A stretch of DNA of 42,082 nucleotides, from the IMG/VR virus record IMGVR_UViG_3300020726_000009, positions 1 through 42,082 of that record, one strand, 5' to 3'. The position numbers and the translations under genes were made by a program. This document shows positions 1 to 6,722 of this stretch, piece by piece (the stretch's first letter is position 1; the number at the start of each line of letters is the position of its first letter). This DNA comes from a virus. A model generated the notes under the pieces. It made no database searches and had not been told where the DNA came from. It saw only the letters and a program-made list of their open reading frames with translations.

Positions 1-99
1 AAAATACTCAAAATGCAAAGGATTCCAATGAAGCACATTATCAGTTATTGCTTAATCAGTATCGTTCTATCGGCTTGCACGACTCCAGTTTACAAACAA
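1..99. repeat. Terminal direct repeat, left copy (contig closure)
   Basis: Bases 1-99 match bases 41984-42082 exactly. The repeat lies inside the spanin genes, and joining the copies restores one open Rz frame. A 99-base exact overlap is what a k-mer assembler leaves at the ends of a circular or circularly permuted molecule, so I read it as an assembly overlap rather than a physical terminal repeat. Confidence 0.9.
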
Positions 100-251
100 A
101 CGGAAGTGCCACCCTTGCAATACCAAGTCAAGGACTCCGATTACTTGAACCAGATGCAGAAGTTCTTATTGGGTTTGCAAAATCCTGTCAAGACACAGAA
201 ATAGAACGAAATGATGTTATCAACAAATACAACGCTTTAAGGGTTAAATAA
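1..251 (+). CDS. Rz: Inner-membrane spanin (Rz-like), C-terminal part; 5' part is at 41791
   Basis: This is the C-terminal part of the i-spanin whose start is at 41791 across the contig join. Codons fall at positions 3, 6, 9 and so on, and the stop is TAA at 249-251. The full gene on the circle is 444 nt (147 aa). The periplasmic part is charged and helical, as expected for the Rz coiled coil that bridges to the outer membrane. The o-spanin gene is embedded in another frame at 28-204, the classic Rz/Rz1 arrangement. The stop overlaps the endolysin start by one base (TAATG). Confidence 0.8.
   Translation, partial: NTQNAKDSNEAHYQLLLNQYRSIGLHDSSLQTNGSATLAIPSQGLRLLEPDAEVLIGFAKSCQDTEIERNDVINKYNALRVK
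28..204 (+). CDS. Rz1: Outer-membrane spanin lipoprotein (Rz1-like)
   Basis: This 58-aa protein starts with a lipoprotein signal peptide: basic start, hydrophobic core, then lipobox LSAC with the lipidated Cys at residue 17. The mature part is short, with prolines and glutamines. I chose ATG 28 because AAGG lies 7 nt upstream; an in-frame ATG at 13 would add five residues. It is wholly nested in the Rz frame, and o-spanins work by pairing with Rz to fuse the inner and outer membranes at lysis. Part of it appears again at 42011-42082 because of the contig overlap. Confidence 0.8.
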   Translation: MKHIISYCLISIVLSACTTPVYKQTEVPPLQYQVKDSDYLNQMQKFLLGLQNPVKTQK

Positions 252-697
252 TGGAATATTCTAAAAATGGCGCAAAGCTTACTGAACAATTTGAAGGCTG
301 CAAACTTACTGCTTATCCAGATCCCGGAACTGGTGGAGCTCCTTGGACTATTGGTTACGGTCATACTGGTCCGGAAGTTCATCCGGGTTTAACTATTACT
401 CAAGAACAAGCCGAGGAATTGCTTATGGAGGACGTTAAAAAGGCCGCTGCTACAGTTAATACTAAAGTGACTACTGATATCACTCAAGAAGAATTTGATG
501 CGTTAGTGGACTTTGTATTCAATGTAGGAGCTGGTAATTTTAATGCTTCTACTTTGCTTAAAAAAGTTAATGCCGGAGATATTCATGGTGCTGCTGATGA
601 GTTTTTAAAATGGGATATGGCGGCAGGTAAACATATGGTAGGTTTATTAAAACGTAGGCATGCAGAAGCAGAAGAATTTCTTTCAAGCATGGCATGA
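251..697 (+). CDS. Endolysin, T4-type/GH24 lysozyme
   Basis: This 148-aa protein has the phage lysozyme fold signature: catalytic Glu15 in FEGCKLTAY, Asp24 in YPDPGTGG, and Thr33 in PWTIGYGHT, giving a Glu-Asp-Thr triad. Length is typical of single-domain endolysins. There is no signal peptide or signal-anchor segment at the N-terminus, so export to the murein must depend on a holin. It begins inside the Rz stop codon and its own stop overlaps the next gene, so the lysis genes are translationally coupled. It cleaves the MurNAc-GlcNAc bond of peptidoglycan. Confidence 0.92.
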   Translation: MEYSKNGAKLTEQFEGCKLTAYPDPGTGGAPWTIGYGHTGPEVHPGLTITQEQAEELLMEDVKKAAATVNTKVTTDITQEEFDALVDFVFNVGAGNFNASTLLKKVNAGDIHGAADEFLKWDMAAGKHMVGLLKRRHAEAEEFLSSMA

Positions 698-906
698 GCA
701 ATTTTTTTAACAACACTCAATCCGATGCTATCTATGACCAATTAGAAGCAAAAGAACAAAAACCTAAAAGACACCATAAAACTACTGGGTATTGTTTATC
801 TTGCAATGCCCCATTACAAGACAGAGCTTTTTGTGATAATTGGTGTAGAGAAGATTACGAGTTTGAAAGCGATATGCGGGGAAAGATTCTTAAGTCGAAA
901 CGTTAG
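694..906 (+). CDS. Small zinc-finger-like protein
   Basis: This 70-aa basic protein has two cysteine pairs, CLSC at about 34-37 and CDNWC at about 47-51, followed by an acidic patch. The CxxC...CxxxC spacing suggests a treble-clef or ribbon zinc site. It starts within ATGA at the endolysin stop. It is the last gene of the rightward late unit and its 3' end overlaps the 3' end of the leftward small gene at 890-1045 by 17 nt. I do not recognise the specific family; function unknown, nucleic-acid binding possible. Confidence 0.7.
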   Translation: MSNFFNNTQSDAIYDQLEAKEQKPKRHHKTTGYCLSCNAPLQDRAFCDNWCREDYEFESDMRGKILKSKR

Positions 907-1045
907 GTTCTTTAGGAACACTAGCTCCGCTTTCAACAATTACCACGGGTTCATGTCTTAGCCAGCCATAAAATGGAATAGGAATTTCCTCGTTGGGATT
1001 TATAGTTTGAGCTTGAATTCGGTCTTCTGTAGTAAAAGTTGTCAT
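890..1045 (-). CDS. Small hypothetical protein (51 aa)
   Basis: This minus-strand frame starts at ATG 1043-1045 and stops at 890-892. The product is acidic to neutral and soluble, beginning MTTFTTEDRIQAQ and carrying IPIPFYGWLRHEP in the middle. Its start overlaps the stop of the upstream membrane micro-gene in an ATGA. It is the last gene of the leftward transcript and converges on the zinc-finger gene. No clear terminator separates the two units. Function unknown. Confidence 0.6.
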   Translation of the reverse strand: MTTFTTEDRIQAQTINPNEEIPIPFYGWLRHEPVVIVESGASVPKEPNVST

Positions 1046-1137
1046 TTTTCAAACCAAATTCTTGTTACGATATAAATAATAAAAGCCCAAAATAGTATCC
1101 CGCTAAACAAGAAAAAAAGAAACAAAATTTCTGTCAT
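1042..1137 (-). CDS. Micro-protein with one membrane segment (31 aa)
   Basis: It starts at ATG 1137 behind a GGAAAAGA ribosome-binding stretch. Residues 4-26 are almost entirely hydrophobic and aromatic (LFLFFLFSGILFWAFIIYIV), so it should span the inner membrane, with a short basic C-terminus (RIWFEK). ATGA overlaps join it to both neighbours, which argues that the frame is translated. Function unknown. Confidence 0.6.
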   Translation of the reverse strand: MTEILFLFFLFSGILFWAFIIYIVTRIWFEK

Positions 1138-1202
1138 TTTCTTTTCCTTGCTGCAATCTCTTTTTGCAAAATATACCAAAACTCTGATTTTATAGGATTC
1201 AT
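1134..1202 (-). CDS. Micro-protein, basic (22 aa)
   Basis: The frame MNPIKSEFWYILQKEIAARK plus RK fills the gap between the 75-aa gene and the membrane micro-gene. It has an ATGA overlap on both sides (1199-1202 and 1134-1137). Its size makes it doubtful as a functional protein. It may act mainly as a coupling peptide that carries ribosomes from one gene to the next. Function unknown. Confidence 0.45.
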   Translation of the reverse strand: MNPIKSEFWYILQKEIAARKRK

Positions 1203-1426
1203 TTTTTGGCCTTTAAAATTTTACTTCCCCTTGGTTCGCTAAGTAAAGGCAATGGTACATCTAAGCGCTTAACGCTATTTGCTGGATGGCAACACCATTT
1301 TGTACCCATTTCTTTAATTTTCTCTTTTGCTTCTTCTAGCCAGAAATCTGGCAAGCAATCATAAATAGCCCCAGCTTTACCTACGGCAATCAATTGGCGT
1401 ATTAAATTTCTATCGCTAGCTTTCAT
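1199..1426 (-). CDS. Small hypothetical protein (75 aa)
   Basis: I start this gene at ATG 1424-1426 (MKASDRNLIRQL). The longer frame to 1498 would run antiparallel in phase through the upstream membrane micro-gene and lacks a binding site. The protein has an amphipathic N-terminal helix, a CLPDFWLEEAKEKI segment and a WCCHP motif, then a basic tail. It lies 2 nt after the stop of the 32-aa gene. No family recognised. Confidence 0.6.
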   Translation of the reverse strand: MKASDRNLIRQLIAVGKAGAIYDCLPDFWLEEAKEKIKEMGTKWCCHPANSVKRLDVPLPLLSEPRGSKILKAKK

Positions 1427-1428
1427 AT

Positions 1429-1527
1429 TTAAACCCCCAAAGCAAACATAGCGCCAAAAATCATACCCATCAAAATACAAGCTAACCATTCTACCCATTT
1501 AGGGATTTCAAAATTATCTAAAAACAT
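1429..1527 (-). CDS. Micro-protein with one membrane segment (32 aa)
   Basis: It starts at ATG 1525-1527 behind a strong AAAGGAG site. A short soluble head (MFLDNFEIPKWVEW) is followed by a hydrophobic stretch LACILMGMIFGAMFALGV, which should sit in the inner membrane. It is the first gene after the promoter at 1548-1570, so the promoter's position supports a real coding unit here. Function unknown. Confidence 0.6.
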   Translation of the reverse strand: MFLDNFEIPKWVEWLACILMGMIFGAMFALGV

Positions 1528-1547
1528 GATTTTCTCCTTTTTGTTAA

Positions 1548-1570
1548 CCTACACAATTAGTATACCACAA
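1548..1570 (-). promoter_or_regulatory. Extended -10 promoter, copy 1
   Basis: Read on the minus strand it contains TTGTGGTATACT followed by AATTGTGTAG. TGGTATACT fits an extended -10 element (TGn plus TATACT). There is no good -35 hexamer. It lies between the helicase stop and the first micro-gene. Near-identical sequences occur at 6680-6701 and 10872-10893, each upstream of a leftward gene. Confidence 0.65.
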
Positions 1571-1575
1571 TAATC

Positions 1576-2895
1576 TTAGTATTTACATATTTTTGCAATT
1601 AAATTTTTCATAGAATTTAAAAAGTTGTCTTGATTAGCTTCTTTGGCTTTTAGCGTATCAGAGGTTATTTCATCTACTGTCTCCTGAGCTATAAGTCTAT
1701 GGATGAATACCGGCTTAGTTTGCCCGGGTCTATGCACCCTTTTATTGGTTTGTAAATATTGCTCCAAACTAGGAATAGGGCTAAACCAAATAATGTGATT
1801 GCCCCCTTCTTGAAGGTTAATACCATGCCCGCCACTAGCTGGATGCAATAACAAATGCTTAATTTTTCCTGCATTCCAATCTTTTACGTGCTGCGCTGTA
1901 TCCCCTTGATTAAATAACACAGCTTTAGAAAATAGTTTTAGGATCTCATCTTTTTCATGGTTGTACTTATACACTATGATAATCGGACCATCTAACTCTT
2001 CGGCTAATTCTTCAAGTACATTAAGCTTTTGGCGGTGGAACATGTGGATCTTTTGATTCTCATCATAAACCATGCCATTAGCCAATTGGGATAACTTAGT
2101 ATGTAAAGCTACCGCAGATACTGCTGTAAGTTCTTCGTCCCCAAACTTAGTTACCATATCTTTGGCAAATTGTTTGTATTGCTTCATTTCTTTGTCGGAT
2201 AGTTTTACTGCAATATCTGATTCCATCATTTCTGGCAAAGTCAAATAATCTTTAGCGTCCAATCTAATAATAATATCTGCAAGTAATTGCTCAATTTTGT
2301 CTTTGGATCCCGGACGAATAGTCCATTTGAATCCCATATAGTCGGACTCAAAATAAGTATCCTTAAATCTACTAAAAGCAGTTCCTAGTCTTTGTCCTTT
2401 ATCAAGGATCCCAATTTGACTCCAAAGATCCATTAAAGAATTTGGACTTGGAGTACCCGTAAGGATATAGCGTCTTTCAAATCTTTTTAAGTTTTTCTTG
2501 ATAGTTTTGAATCTAACAGTGGAAGGATTCTTAAAAAGGCTTGATTCATCTATGACTAAATTGTGAAATGCTGGCAAACAGTCCGTATTGAACAGCCACT
2601 GAATTAGGTCGGGGTTGATAAGGTATACATCAGACTTTTGTTTTAGCGCGCTTATACGCTCATTTAAAGCTCCGCGAACCAGACTAAAGCTTAAATTTAT
2701 GCCCCATTTCTCTGCTTCTTGGCGCCAAACCGTTTCACAAACGCGGATTGGAGCAATAAGTAAGGTTGGTCCTTTAATTTGCTCCAAAGCTTTTAAAGTG
2801 ATTAAAGTTTTGCCTACGCCCATATCAGCAAAAAGACCTAAAGTTGGTCTTTTTACCATTTCCTCTGTCATACGCTGTTGGTAAGGTCTTAGCAT
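1576..2895 (-). CDS. SNF2/superfamily 2 DNA helicase
   Basis: This 439-aa protein is a compact SF2 helicase. Walker A is MGVGKT (25-30), the DEAH-box equivalent is VIDESS (114-119), motif III is TGTPSPNS (146 on), and the C-terminal lobe has the NKRVHRPGQTKPV motif VI typical of SNF2 enzymes. There are no extra DNA-binding domains. Phages often carry this helicase near a VRR-NUC nuclease, as here (6723-7010), where the pair is thought to act in replication or recombination. It is the distal large gene of the minus operon. Confidence 0.9.
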   Translation of the reverse strand: MLRPYQQRMTEEMVKRPTLGLFADMGVGKTLITLKALEQIKGPTLLIAPIRVCETVWRQEAEKWGINLSFSLVRGALNERISALKQKSDVYLINPDLIQWLFNTDCLPAFHNLVIDESSLFKNPSTVRFKTIKKNLKRFERRYILTGTPSPNSLMDLWSQIGILDKGQRLGTAFSRFKDTYFESDYMGFKWTIRPGSKDKIEQLLADIIIRLDAKDYLTLPEMMESDIAVKLSDKEMKQYKQFAKDMVTKFGDEELTAVSAVALHTKLSQLANGMVYDENQKIHMFHRQKLNVLEELAEELDGPIIIVYKYNHEKDEILKLFSKAVLFNQGDTAQHVKDWNAGKIKHLLLHPASGGHGINLQEGGNHIIWFSPIPSLEQYLQTNKRVHRPGQTKPVFIHRLIAQETVDEITSDTLKAKEANQDNFLNSMKNLIAKICKY

Positions 2896-2904
2896 AAGTT
2901 TACT

Positions 2905-3087
2905 TTAATGAATAATATTTTCATATTCCTTAACTTGCTCCCTAAGGGATTCAATTTCGCATTGCTGTAAGCGTAATATAGATTCTTGCTTTTCAATAAT
3001 AGTTACTAAATCCCATTTATCAACAATCAATCCGTGCTTTAATTTTTTGCGTAATAGCCTAGCATTAGCTAATTCATTTGCGTTCAT
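2905..3087 (-). CDS. Small coiled-coil protein (60 aa)
   Basis: I start it at ATG 3085-3087 (MNANELANARLL), which overlaps the deaminase stop in ATGA; the longer frame upstream would lie wholly in the deaminase gene. The protein is helical and charged, ending in a probable short coiled coil (SILRLQQCEIESLREQVKEY). No family recognised. Its position between the deaminase and helicase suggests only co-expression. Confidence 0.6.
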   Translation of the reverse strand: MNANELANARLLRKKLKHGLIVDKWDLVTIIEKQESILRLQQCEIESLREQVKEYENIIH

Positions 3088-3518
3088 TTGTAGTGCTCCC
3101 ATAAACGACCGGAATTGGTCCATAGCTCTCTTGAAACATCCGACCCCGGATATTCCTCTCCAAAAACAATGCGTCTTGTATTGGTACCCAAAAGTAACTT
3201 TAAACATGAAGTACATGGGCTAGTAGTTACATATACGGTATCAATCTTTCTAGGATCCCCACAATGCAATAAAAGATTCTGCTCTGCATGGATCGCAGCA
3301 CAACCATCTAGATTGGTGCCAGATGCACTTGTTGCACCTGGGCAAGGATTACCTTCATTGCAATGCTTGCTTCCGGTGTATTGTCCGTTATAACCAGTAC
3401 CAAGCAAATATCCATCAGCATCCACTGCAACTGCCCCAACTGCCCTTCTAGCGCATGTAGTTCTTGTGGCCACAGTTTTAGCTATTGCCATGTTAATGGC
3501 ATCTTTAGGAGGTCTCAT
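3084..3518 (-). CDS. Deoxycytidylate deaminase-like protein (ComE/dCMP deaminase fold)
   Basis: This 144-aa protein has the cytidine-deaminase zinc site: HAEQN with its catalytic Glu, and the PCTSC pair of cysteines further on, plus extra Cys/His in the CARR and HCNEGNPCPG regions as in dCMP deaminases. I start at ATG 3516-3518 because it overlaps the MazG-like stop in ATGA and has GGAG 8 nt upstream. The family converts dCMP to dUMP with zinc. Next to a TS-like enzyme and MazG it would set the balance of pyrimidine deoxynucleotides. Confidence 0.87.
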   Translation of the reverse strand: MRPPKDAINMAIAKTVATRTTCARRAVGAVAVDADGYLLGTGYNGQYTGSKHCNEGNPCPGATSASGTNLDGCAAIHAEQNLLLHCGDPRKIDTVYVTTSPCTSCLKLLLGTNTRRIVFGEEYPGSDVSRELWTNSGRLWEHYK

Positions 3519-3931
3519 AAAGGTAACTCCAATTGGCGGTTTGGACGGAATATAATATGAAACATAGTTTGCTCGGGTGATTGCCATCCAGCGGGTTTGA
3601 CGGCATCTGCAACTGTGCCGTCTTGTGGGCGTGTTTGTTTCACGCCCATTTTTTTGGCCATGTTAGCATTGTGGATAGTTTCAAAGCACTCTTGAATCCG
3701 ATCCGCAGTAAGTCCAAGCCTAACACATCCACCAATAGCAAAATAAGCTAAATCTAAAAGACTATCTACACAATCAACAACTGATTCATTTGTTCGAGCT
3801 TCTTCAAGTTCTTCAATTTCTTCTTGCAAAGCCATTACCAACCAACTATGTTCTGCGTCTGTAAGTAGATTGGGTTTACCAGTTTTAACGCCAAGCAACT
3901 TAGTGTTAAATTCATATATGCTATTGATCAT
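3515..3931 (-). CDS. MazG/HisE-like nucleotide pyrophosphohydrolase
   Basis: This 138-aa all-helical protein has the acidic metal-binding helix EEIEELEEA (about 37-45) and the second motif DCVDSLLDLAYFA (about 53-65), the pattern of the all-alpha NTP pyrophosphatase superfamily. HNANMAKK matches the third conserved block. Such enzymes split nucleoside triphosphates to monophosphate plus PPi. In base-modifying phages they can remove the host's normal dNTP. The stop shares bases with the deaminase start and the start abuts the AsnB-like stop. Confidence 0.8.
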   Translation of the reverse strand: MINSIYEFNTKLLGVKTGKPNLLTDAEHSWLVMALQEEIEELEEARTNESVVDCVDSLLDLAYFAIGGCVRLGLTADRIQECFETIHNANMAKKMGVKQTRPQDGTVADAVKPAGWQSPEQTMFHIIFRPNRQLELPL

Positions 3932-5223
3932 TAGTAGATTCCTTTAAACAGGTTAATGTTGTCTTCAATTTGCTTCAAACCGCCATTTTTGATACGTAAA
4001 GTTTTTAATGCTTTCTTTTCTCTATTAAGAATTTCTGAGGGAAGAATATCCTTAAAAGCTTCCTTAAGACAGCGTTTATTTTCCCTATCCGAATAAGAAG
4101 TAGCCATAGCCGCTTTAATTACTTCGGGGGCTAAAAATGGAGTCCTAAGTTCTATAGTTTTTCGCATCATGAGCCGATCAAGTCTTGGAAGATGGTAATA
4201 AGGTAACTCCATGAATACATCAGACATTTGGCTGTCATACTTTTTATTGCGTTCATACCCGCCAAATAGTTCGTCTGCGCCATCGCCAGTTAAGCATACA
4301 TGGTAACCTTTTTTGGCTAAAGAATTAGCTAAAACTGCTTGTGGGTGAACACTACCAAGATCTACTGGGGATTGGTTCCATTCAATAGCTTCTTGATAGG
4401 AAACATTGTCTAACTTAAGGCAGGTAGTGTCTGGATCCACAAGACGAGCAAATTCTGCTTCCTCGTTTTCTACGTGGTAAGATTTTATTTGAGAGCCTAA
4501 TTGTTTAGCTAATAAATAAACAATAGAACTATCTAAACCGCCGGATAATAGGCATGTGACTGGTTGATCGCCGAGTAGTCTGTTCTGAGTTGCTTCTATT
4601 ATGCTTTGGCGTACTCCAATTGAACGTACTGAATTCCAATTCCAATAAGGTTTTATATCCCCGTCGTACCAATAATGCCCTGGGGGTAATTGTCTAATTT
4701 CCGCCCAAGGAGTGCGACCAGTCATATCATAGCCCCACTTTTTAATATTGCTAAAAAAGATAGGATCATAAGTGGTAAAACCGTATTCTTTTAAAGCTAT
4801 TGGTTCAGAAGCAAGTGCTTTCATATCAGTGCGATAGTAAATAGGCTTCTGGCCCAAGTAATCAGTTGCAGCGAATAGTTTGCTATCCATAACAGTCACA
4901 AAAGACCAAAAGCCATCAAAGTCATGAAACCCTTGAAGCCCTTTTGATAAAAATACATCCAAAGCTGCTTTAGTATCTGTATCCTGATGACTAACTCTTT
5001 TAAAGTTAAATACTTCTCCTACTAAAAACCCAATATAGTTTCCAATACGTGCTGGTTGGTCGCCATTACTTGTAAGATCAACTATAGGCAATCTTTGATG
5101 CGCTATATGTATATACCCTTGATGATATTCGCTTGTGTGCCCTGGCAAGCCTCTATATGCCATAGATTCAATTGCTTCTTTAAGGAAAGTCTTTGAACCA
5201 ACTATTGCAGTAAAACCGCACAT
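3931..5223 (-). CDS. Asparagine synthetase B-like amidotransferase
   Basis: The start is set at ATG 5221-5223 so that Cys2 (MCGF) is the N-terminal nucleophile after Met removal; GGAG lies 6 nt upstream. The protein is 430 aa: an Ntn glutaminase domain (1-190), then an ATP-pyrophosphatase domain with PP-loop SGGLDSS (227-233) and GDGADELFGGYERN (313-326), then RTPFL as in AsnB. E. coli AsnB is about 554 aa, so this is short. The glutaminase half is unusual: RGLPG replaces RGPDG, and the usual NGE of the oxyanion hole reads VGE. The AsnB reaction makes asparagine from aspartate, glutamine and ATP, but substrate here is unknown. Confidence 0.85.
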   Translation of the reverse strand: MCGFTAIVGSKTFLKEAIESMAYRGLPGHTSEYHQGYIHIAHQRLPIVDLTSNGDQPARIGNYIGFLVGEVFNFKRVSHQDTDTKAALDVFLSKGLQGFHDFDGFWSFVTVMDSKLFAATDYLGQKPIYYRTDMKALASEPIALKEYGFTTYDPIFFSNIKKWGYDMTGRTPWAEIRQLPPGHYWYDGDIKPYWNWNSVRSIGVRQSIIEATQNRLLGDQPVTCLLSGGLDSSIVYLLAKQLGSQIKSYHVENEEAEFARLVDPDTTCLKLDNVSYQEAIEWNQSPVDLGSVHPQAVLANSLAKKGYHVCLTGDGADELFGGYERNKKYDSQMSDVFMELPYYHLPRLDRLMMRKTIELRTPFLAPEVIKAAMATSYSDRENKRCLKEAFKDILPSEILNREKKALKTLRIKNGGLKQIEDNINLFKGIY

Positions 5224-5224
5224 A

Positions 5225-5740
5225 TTATTCTCCAATCCATTGAGTTAAAGCAGAATAAGAAACTGTGCCCCAGTCGTATTCAAAAATGTCAATACCTTGT
5301 ACTTCTATATCGCCCATTAAATCTTCATAGAGTTCACAAATAAATTTATGGTTCTCTATAACAGCGTTGGTATGGTCTTTTGGCTTATGAGGTTTATAAG
5401 CAAGACTCATATTAGTTAGCATACGTTCTGGGGTATCTAAGTTGCAATAGATAATTCGCTGCGGCAATTTATAGTAGTCTTTGAATACTTCTATATCCAA
5501 TACAGGAGCACGACCAAGTCCTAAGCTATAAATTATTTCTGAAATCCAAGGAGTTCTATCGCATAAATATGTTTGGGGAGCTTTAGCTAATGTTTCCATT
5601 TCAGCTAAAACGTTTAGCATAGTTTCTGGATCTTTAGGACCCCCAGATCTATAAATTGGGTATTCAAAGTCATGTGCAAGTTTTTCAATCAATGTTGATT
5701 TGCCTGCGCCATCAGGACCTTCAAGAATGATTAGACTCAT
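5225..5740 (-). CDS. Deoxynucleoside monophosphate kinase-like P-loop protein
   Basis: This 171-aa protein opens with IILEGPDGAGKSTLIEKL, a Walker A motif in the form used by thymidylate and deoxynucleoside kinases, and has a DRTPW motif at about 61-65 matching the DR(Y/S/T) of these enzymes. Size fits a single-domain kinase. It overlaps the TS-like gene by 4 nt and precedes the AsnB-like gene with one base between, so the three are one translation unit. It would phosphorylate the dNMP made by the TS-like enzyme, or, as in phages with modified thymidine, the base hydroxyl. I cannot tell which. Confidence 0.75.
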   Translation of the reverse strand: MSLIILEGPDGAGKSTLIEKLAHDFEYPIYRSGGPKDPETMLNVLAEMETLAKAPQTYLCDRTPWISEIIYSLGLGRAPVLDIEVFKDYYKLPQRIIYCNLDTPERMLTNMSLAYKPHKPKDHTNAVIENHKFICELYEDLMGDIEVQGIDIFEYDWGTVSYSALTQWIGE

Positions 5741-6414
5741 TTGATTAGCTTTCCTAAACCATAACGATCGTTTTCAAAGCAATGAAAACTTACCGCATGA
5801 AAAGTTAAATTCCCAGGAACAGCATTTAGATTTGCTTGTTCTATTAGCCATAAAGTTAATCGGGAAGCAAAATATATATCGTTATGAAAATGACGTATTG
5901 CATCGCATGAACGCATTGGATAATAGCAATGCAACATACCATCACGAAAAATCCAATGCCAACCTAAGGTACACGGTACTCGTTCATTTCGTAAAGCCAT
6001 CATGCCATCTTCATGAGACCAAATAGGCAAATAAGCTTGGCGAGTAGTTGGATCACGTTTTAACAATTCAACAAGCACAAAAAGATTTTTATACATACGT
6101 TCTGGATAAGTATGACTGAACTTTCCGTCCTTCATTGATTTATCAGTATCTTTAAGCCAACGTTCATGACTCGGGGGAGGATTTAAAGGTAAACCACTAA
6201 CACGCTCTTCAAAATGTTCTTCGGCCCAAGGTAAAAACGGTTTACATTGCTTAGTGATGTCAATCAAATTATCTGGCATACGAGCTTCAAAGCTAGCATT
6301 TAGAATTTCTAAAAAAGCTGGGGGATCTTCAATCCCTTGCCAGTTATTAGTGAATATAGTTTTGCCGTAGCCATGAAGTTCTTGGCGTAAATTTTTAATT
6401 GCACGGTCTAACAT
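5737..6414 (-). CDS. Thymidylate synthase/dCMP hydroxymethylase family enzyme
   Basis: This 225-aa protein has the TS-family catalytic block: RVPCTLGWHW with nucleophile Cys148, then YYPMRSCDAIRHFHNDIY (165-181) matching the phosphate-binding RS.D segment, and FHAVSFHCFEND near the end like the HxY region. It is a little shorter than E. coli TS (264 aa). Eight residues after the motif Asp, where TS has the uracil-reading Asn (Asn177), the residue is Asp179, as in dCMP hydroxymethylases. This favours dCMP as substrate, but the alignment was done by eye. Confidence 0.8.
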   Translation of the reverse strand: MLDRAIKNLRQELHGYGKTIFTNNWQGIEDPPAFLEILNASFEARMPDNLIDITKQCKPFLPWAEEHFEERVSGLPLNPPPSHERWLKDTDKSMKDGKFSHTYPERMYKNLFVLVELLKRDPTTRQAYLPIWSHEDGMMALRNERVPCTLGWHWIFRDGMLHCYYPMRSCDAIRHFHNDIYFASRLTLWLIEQANLNAVPGNLTFHAVSFHCFENDRYGLGKLIK

Positions 6415-6423
6415 AATGTTTCC

Positions 6424-6651
6424 TTAGAGTTTAAGAACTGCAGTGCTATTGATAAAAGCTTCTATTGCTTTGTTACCCCGTTTAAAAGTAACTGAATCCA
6501 GTTTAACTGGTTTTCCTTTTTGAGTCCAAAAAGTAGGAGCAATATTTTCGCTTTCTTCAAATTCAATAAACTTATAACCAGTATTGAAAATGTATTCCTC
6601 GAAAGGAACACCGCTTGAATTAGCTTTAGTGTTATGTTCTATAACTTTCAT
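6424..6651 (-). CDS. Small hypothetical protein (75 aa)
   Basis: This is the first gene after the minus promoter at 6680-6701, with a weak AGGAAAT ribosome-binding stretch. The protein has mixed alpha/beta character with charged and aromatic residues (FEEYIFNTGYKFIEFEESEN), no membrane segment and no motif I recognise. It ends 9 nt before the TS-like start, so it is likely co-transcribed with the nucleotide cluster. Function unknown. Confidence 0.6.
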   Translation of the reverse strand: MKVIEHNTKANSSGVPFEEYIFNTGYKFIEFEESENIAPTFWTQKGKPVKLDSVTFKRGNKAIEAFINSTAVLKL

Positions 6652-6679
6652 TTTTATTTCCTTTTTGTGTTAAGTTGTA

Positions 6680-6701
6680 CTACACAATCAGTATATCACA
6701 G
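6680..6701 (-). promoter_or_regulatory. Extended -10 promoter, copy 2
   Basis: Minus-strand reading is CTGTGATATACT followed by GATTGTGTAG. The element TGATATACT is an extended -10. It sits in the 71-bp gap between the VRR-NUC gene and the 75-aa gene, and would give the nucleotide cluster its own transcript. An inverted pair TTGTGT/ACACAA (6665-6670, 6682-6687) lies over the expected start site and could be an operator. Confidence 0.65.
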
Positions 6702-6722
6702 AATACAAGAAAAATACAAGAT

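Noticed and set aside
1-99. Direct terminal repeat like that of T7
   Set aside because: The length of exactly 99 bases and the position inside a coding frame suit an assembler overlap; real T7-type repeats usually flank intergenic ends.
1199-1498. Longer 99-aa version of the small minus-strand gene
   Set aside because: Its extra N-terminus lies in another frame of the 32-aa membrane gene, which has the better binding site and the promoter; ATG 1426 is preferred.
2905-3216. 103-aa frame overlapping the deaminase gene
   Set aside because: The extra part is a shadow of the deaminase frame. The ATGA start at 3087 gives a clean 60-aa gene.
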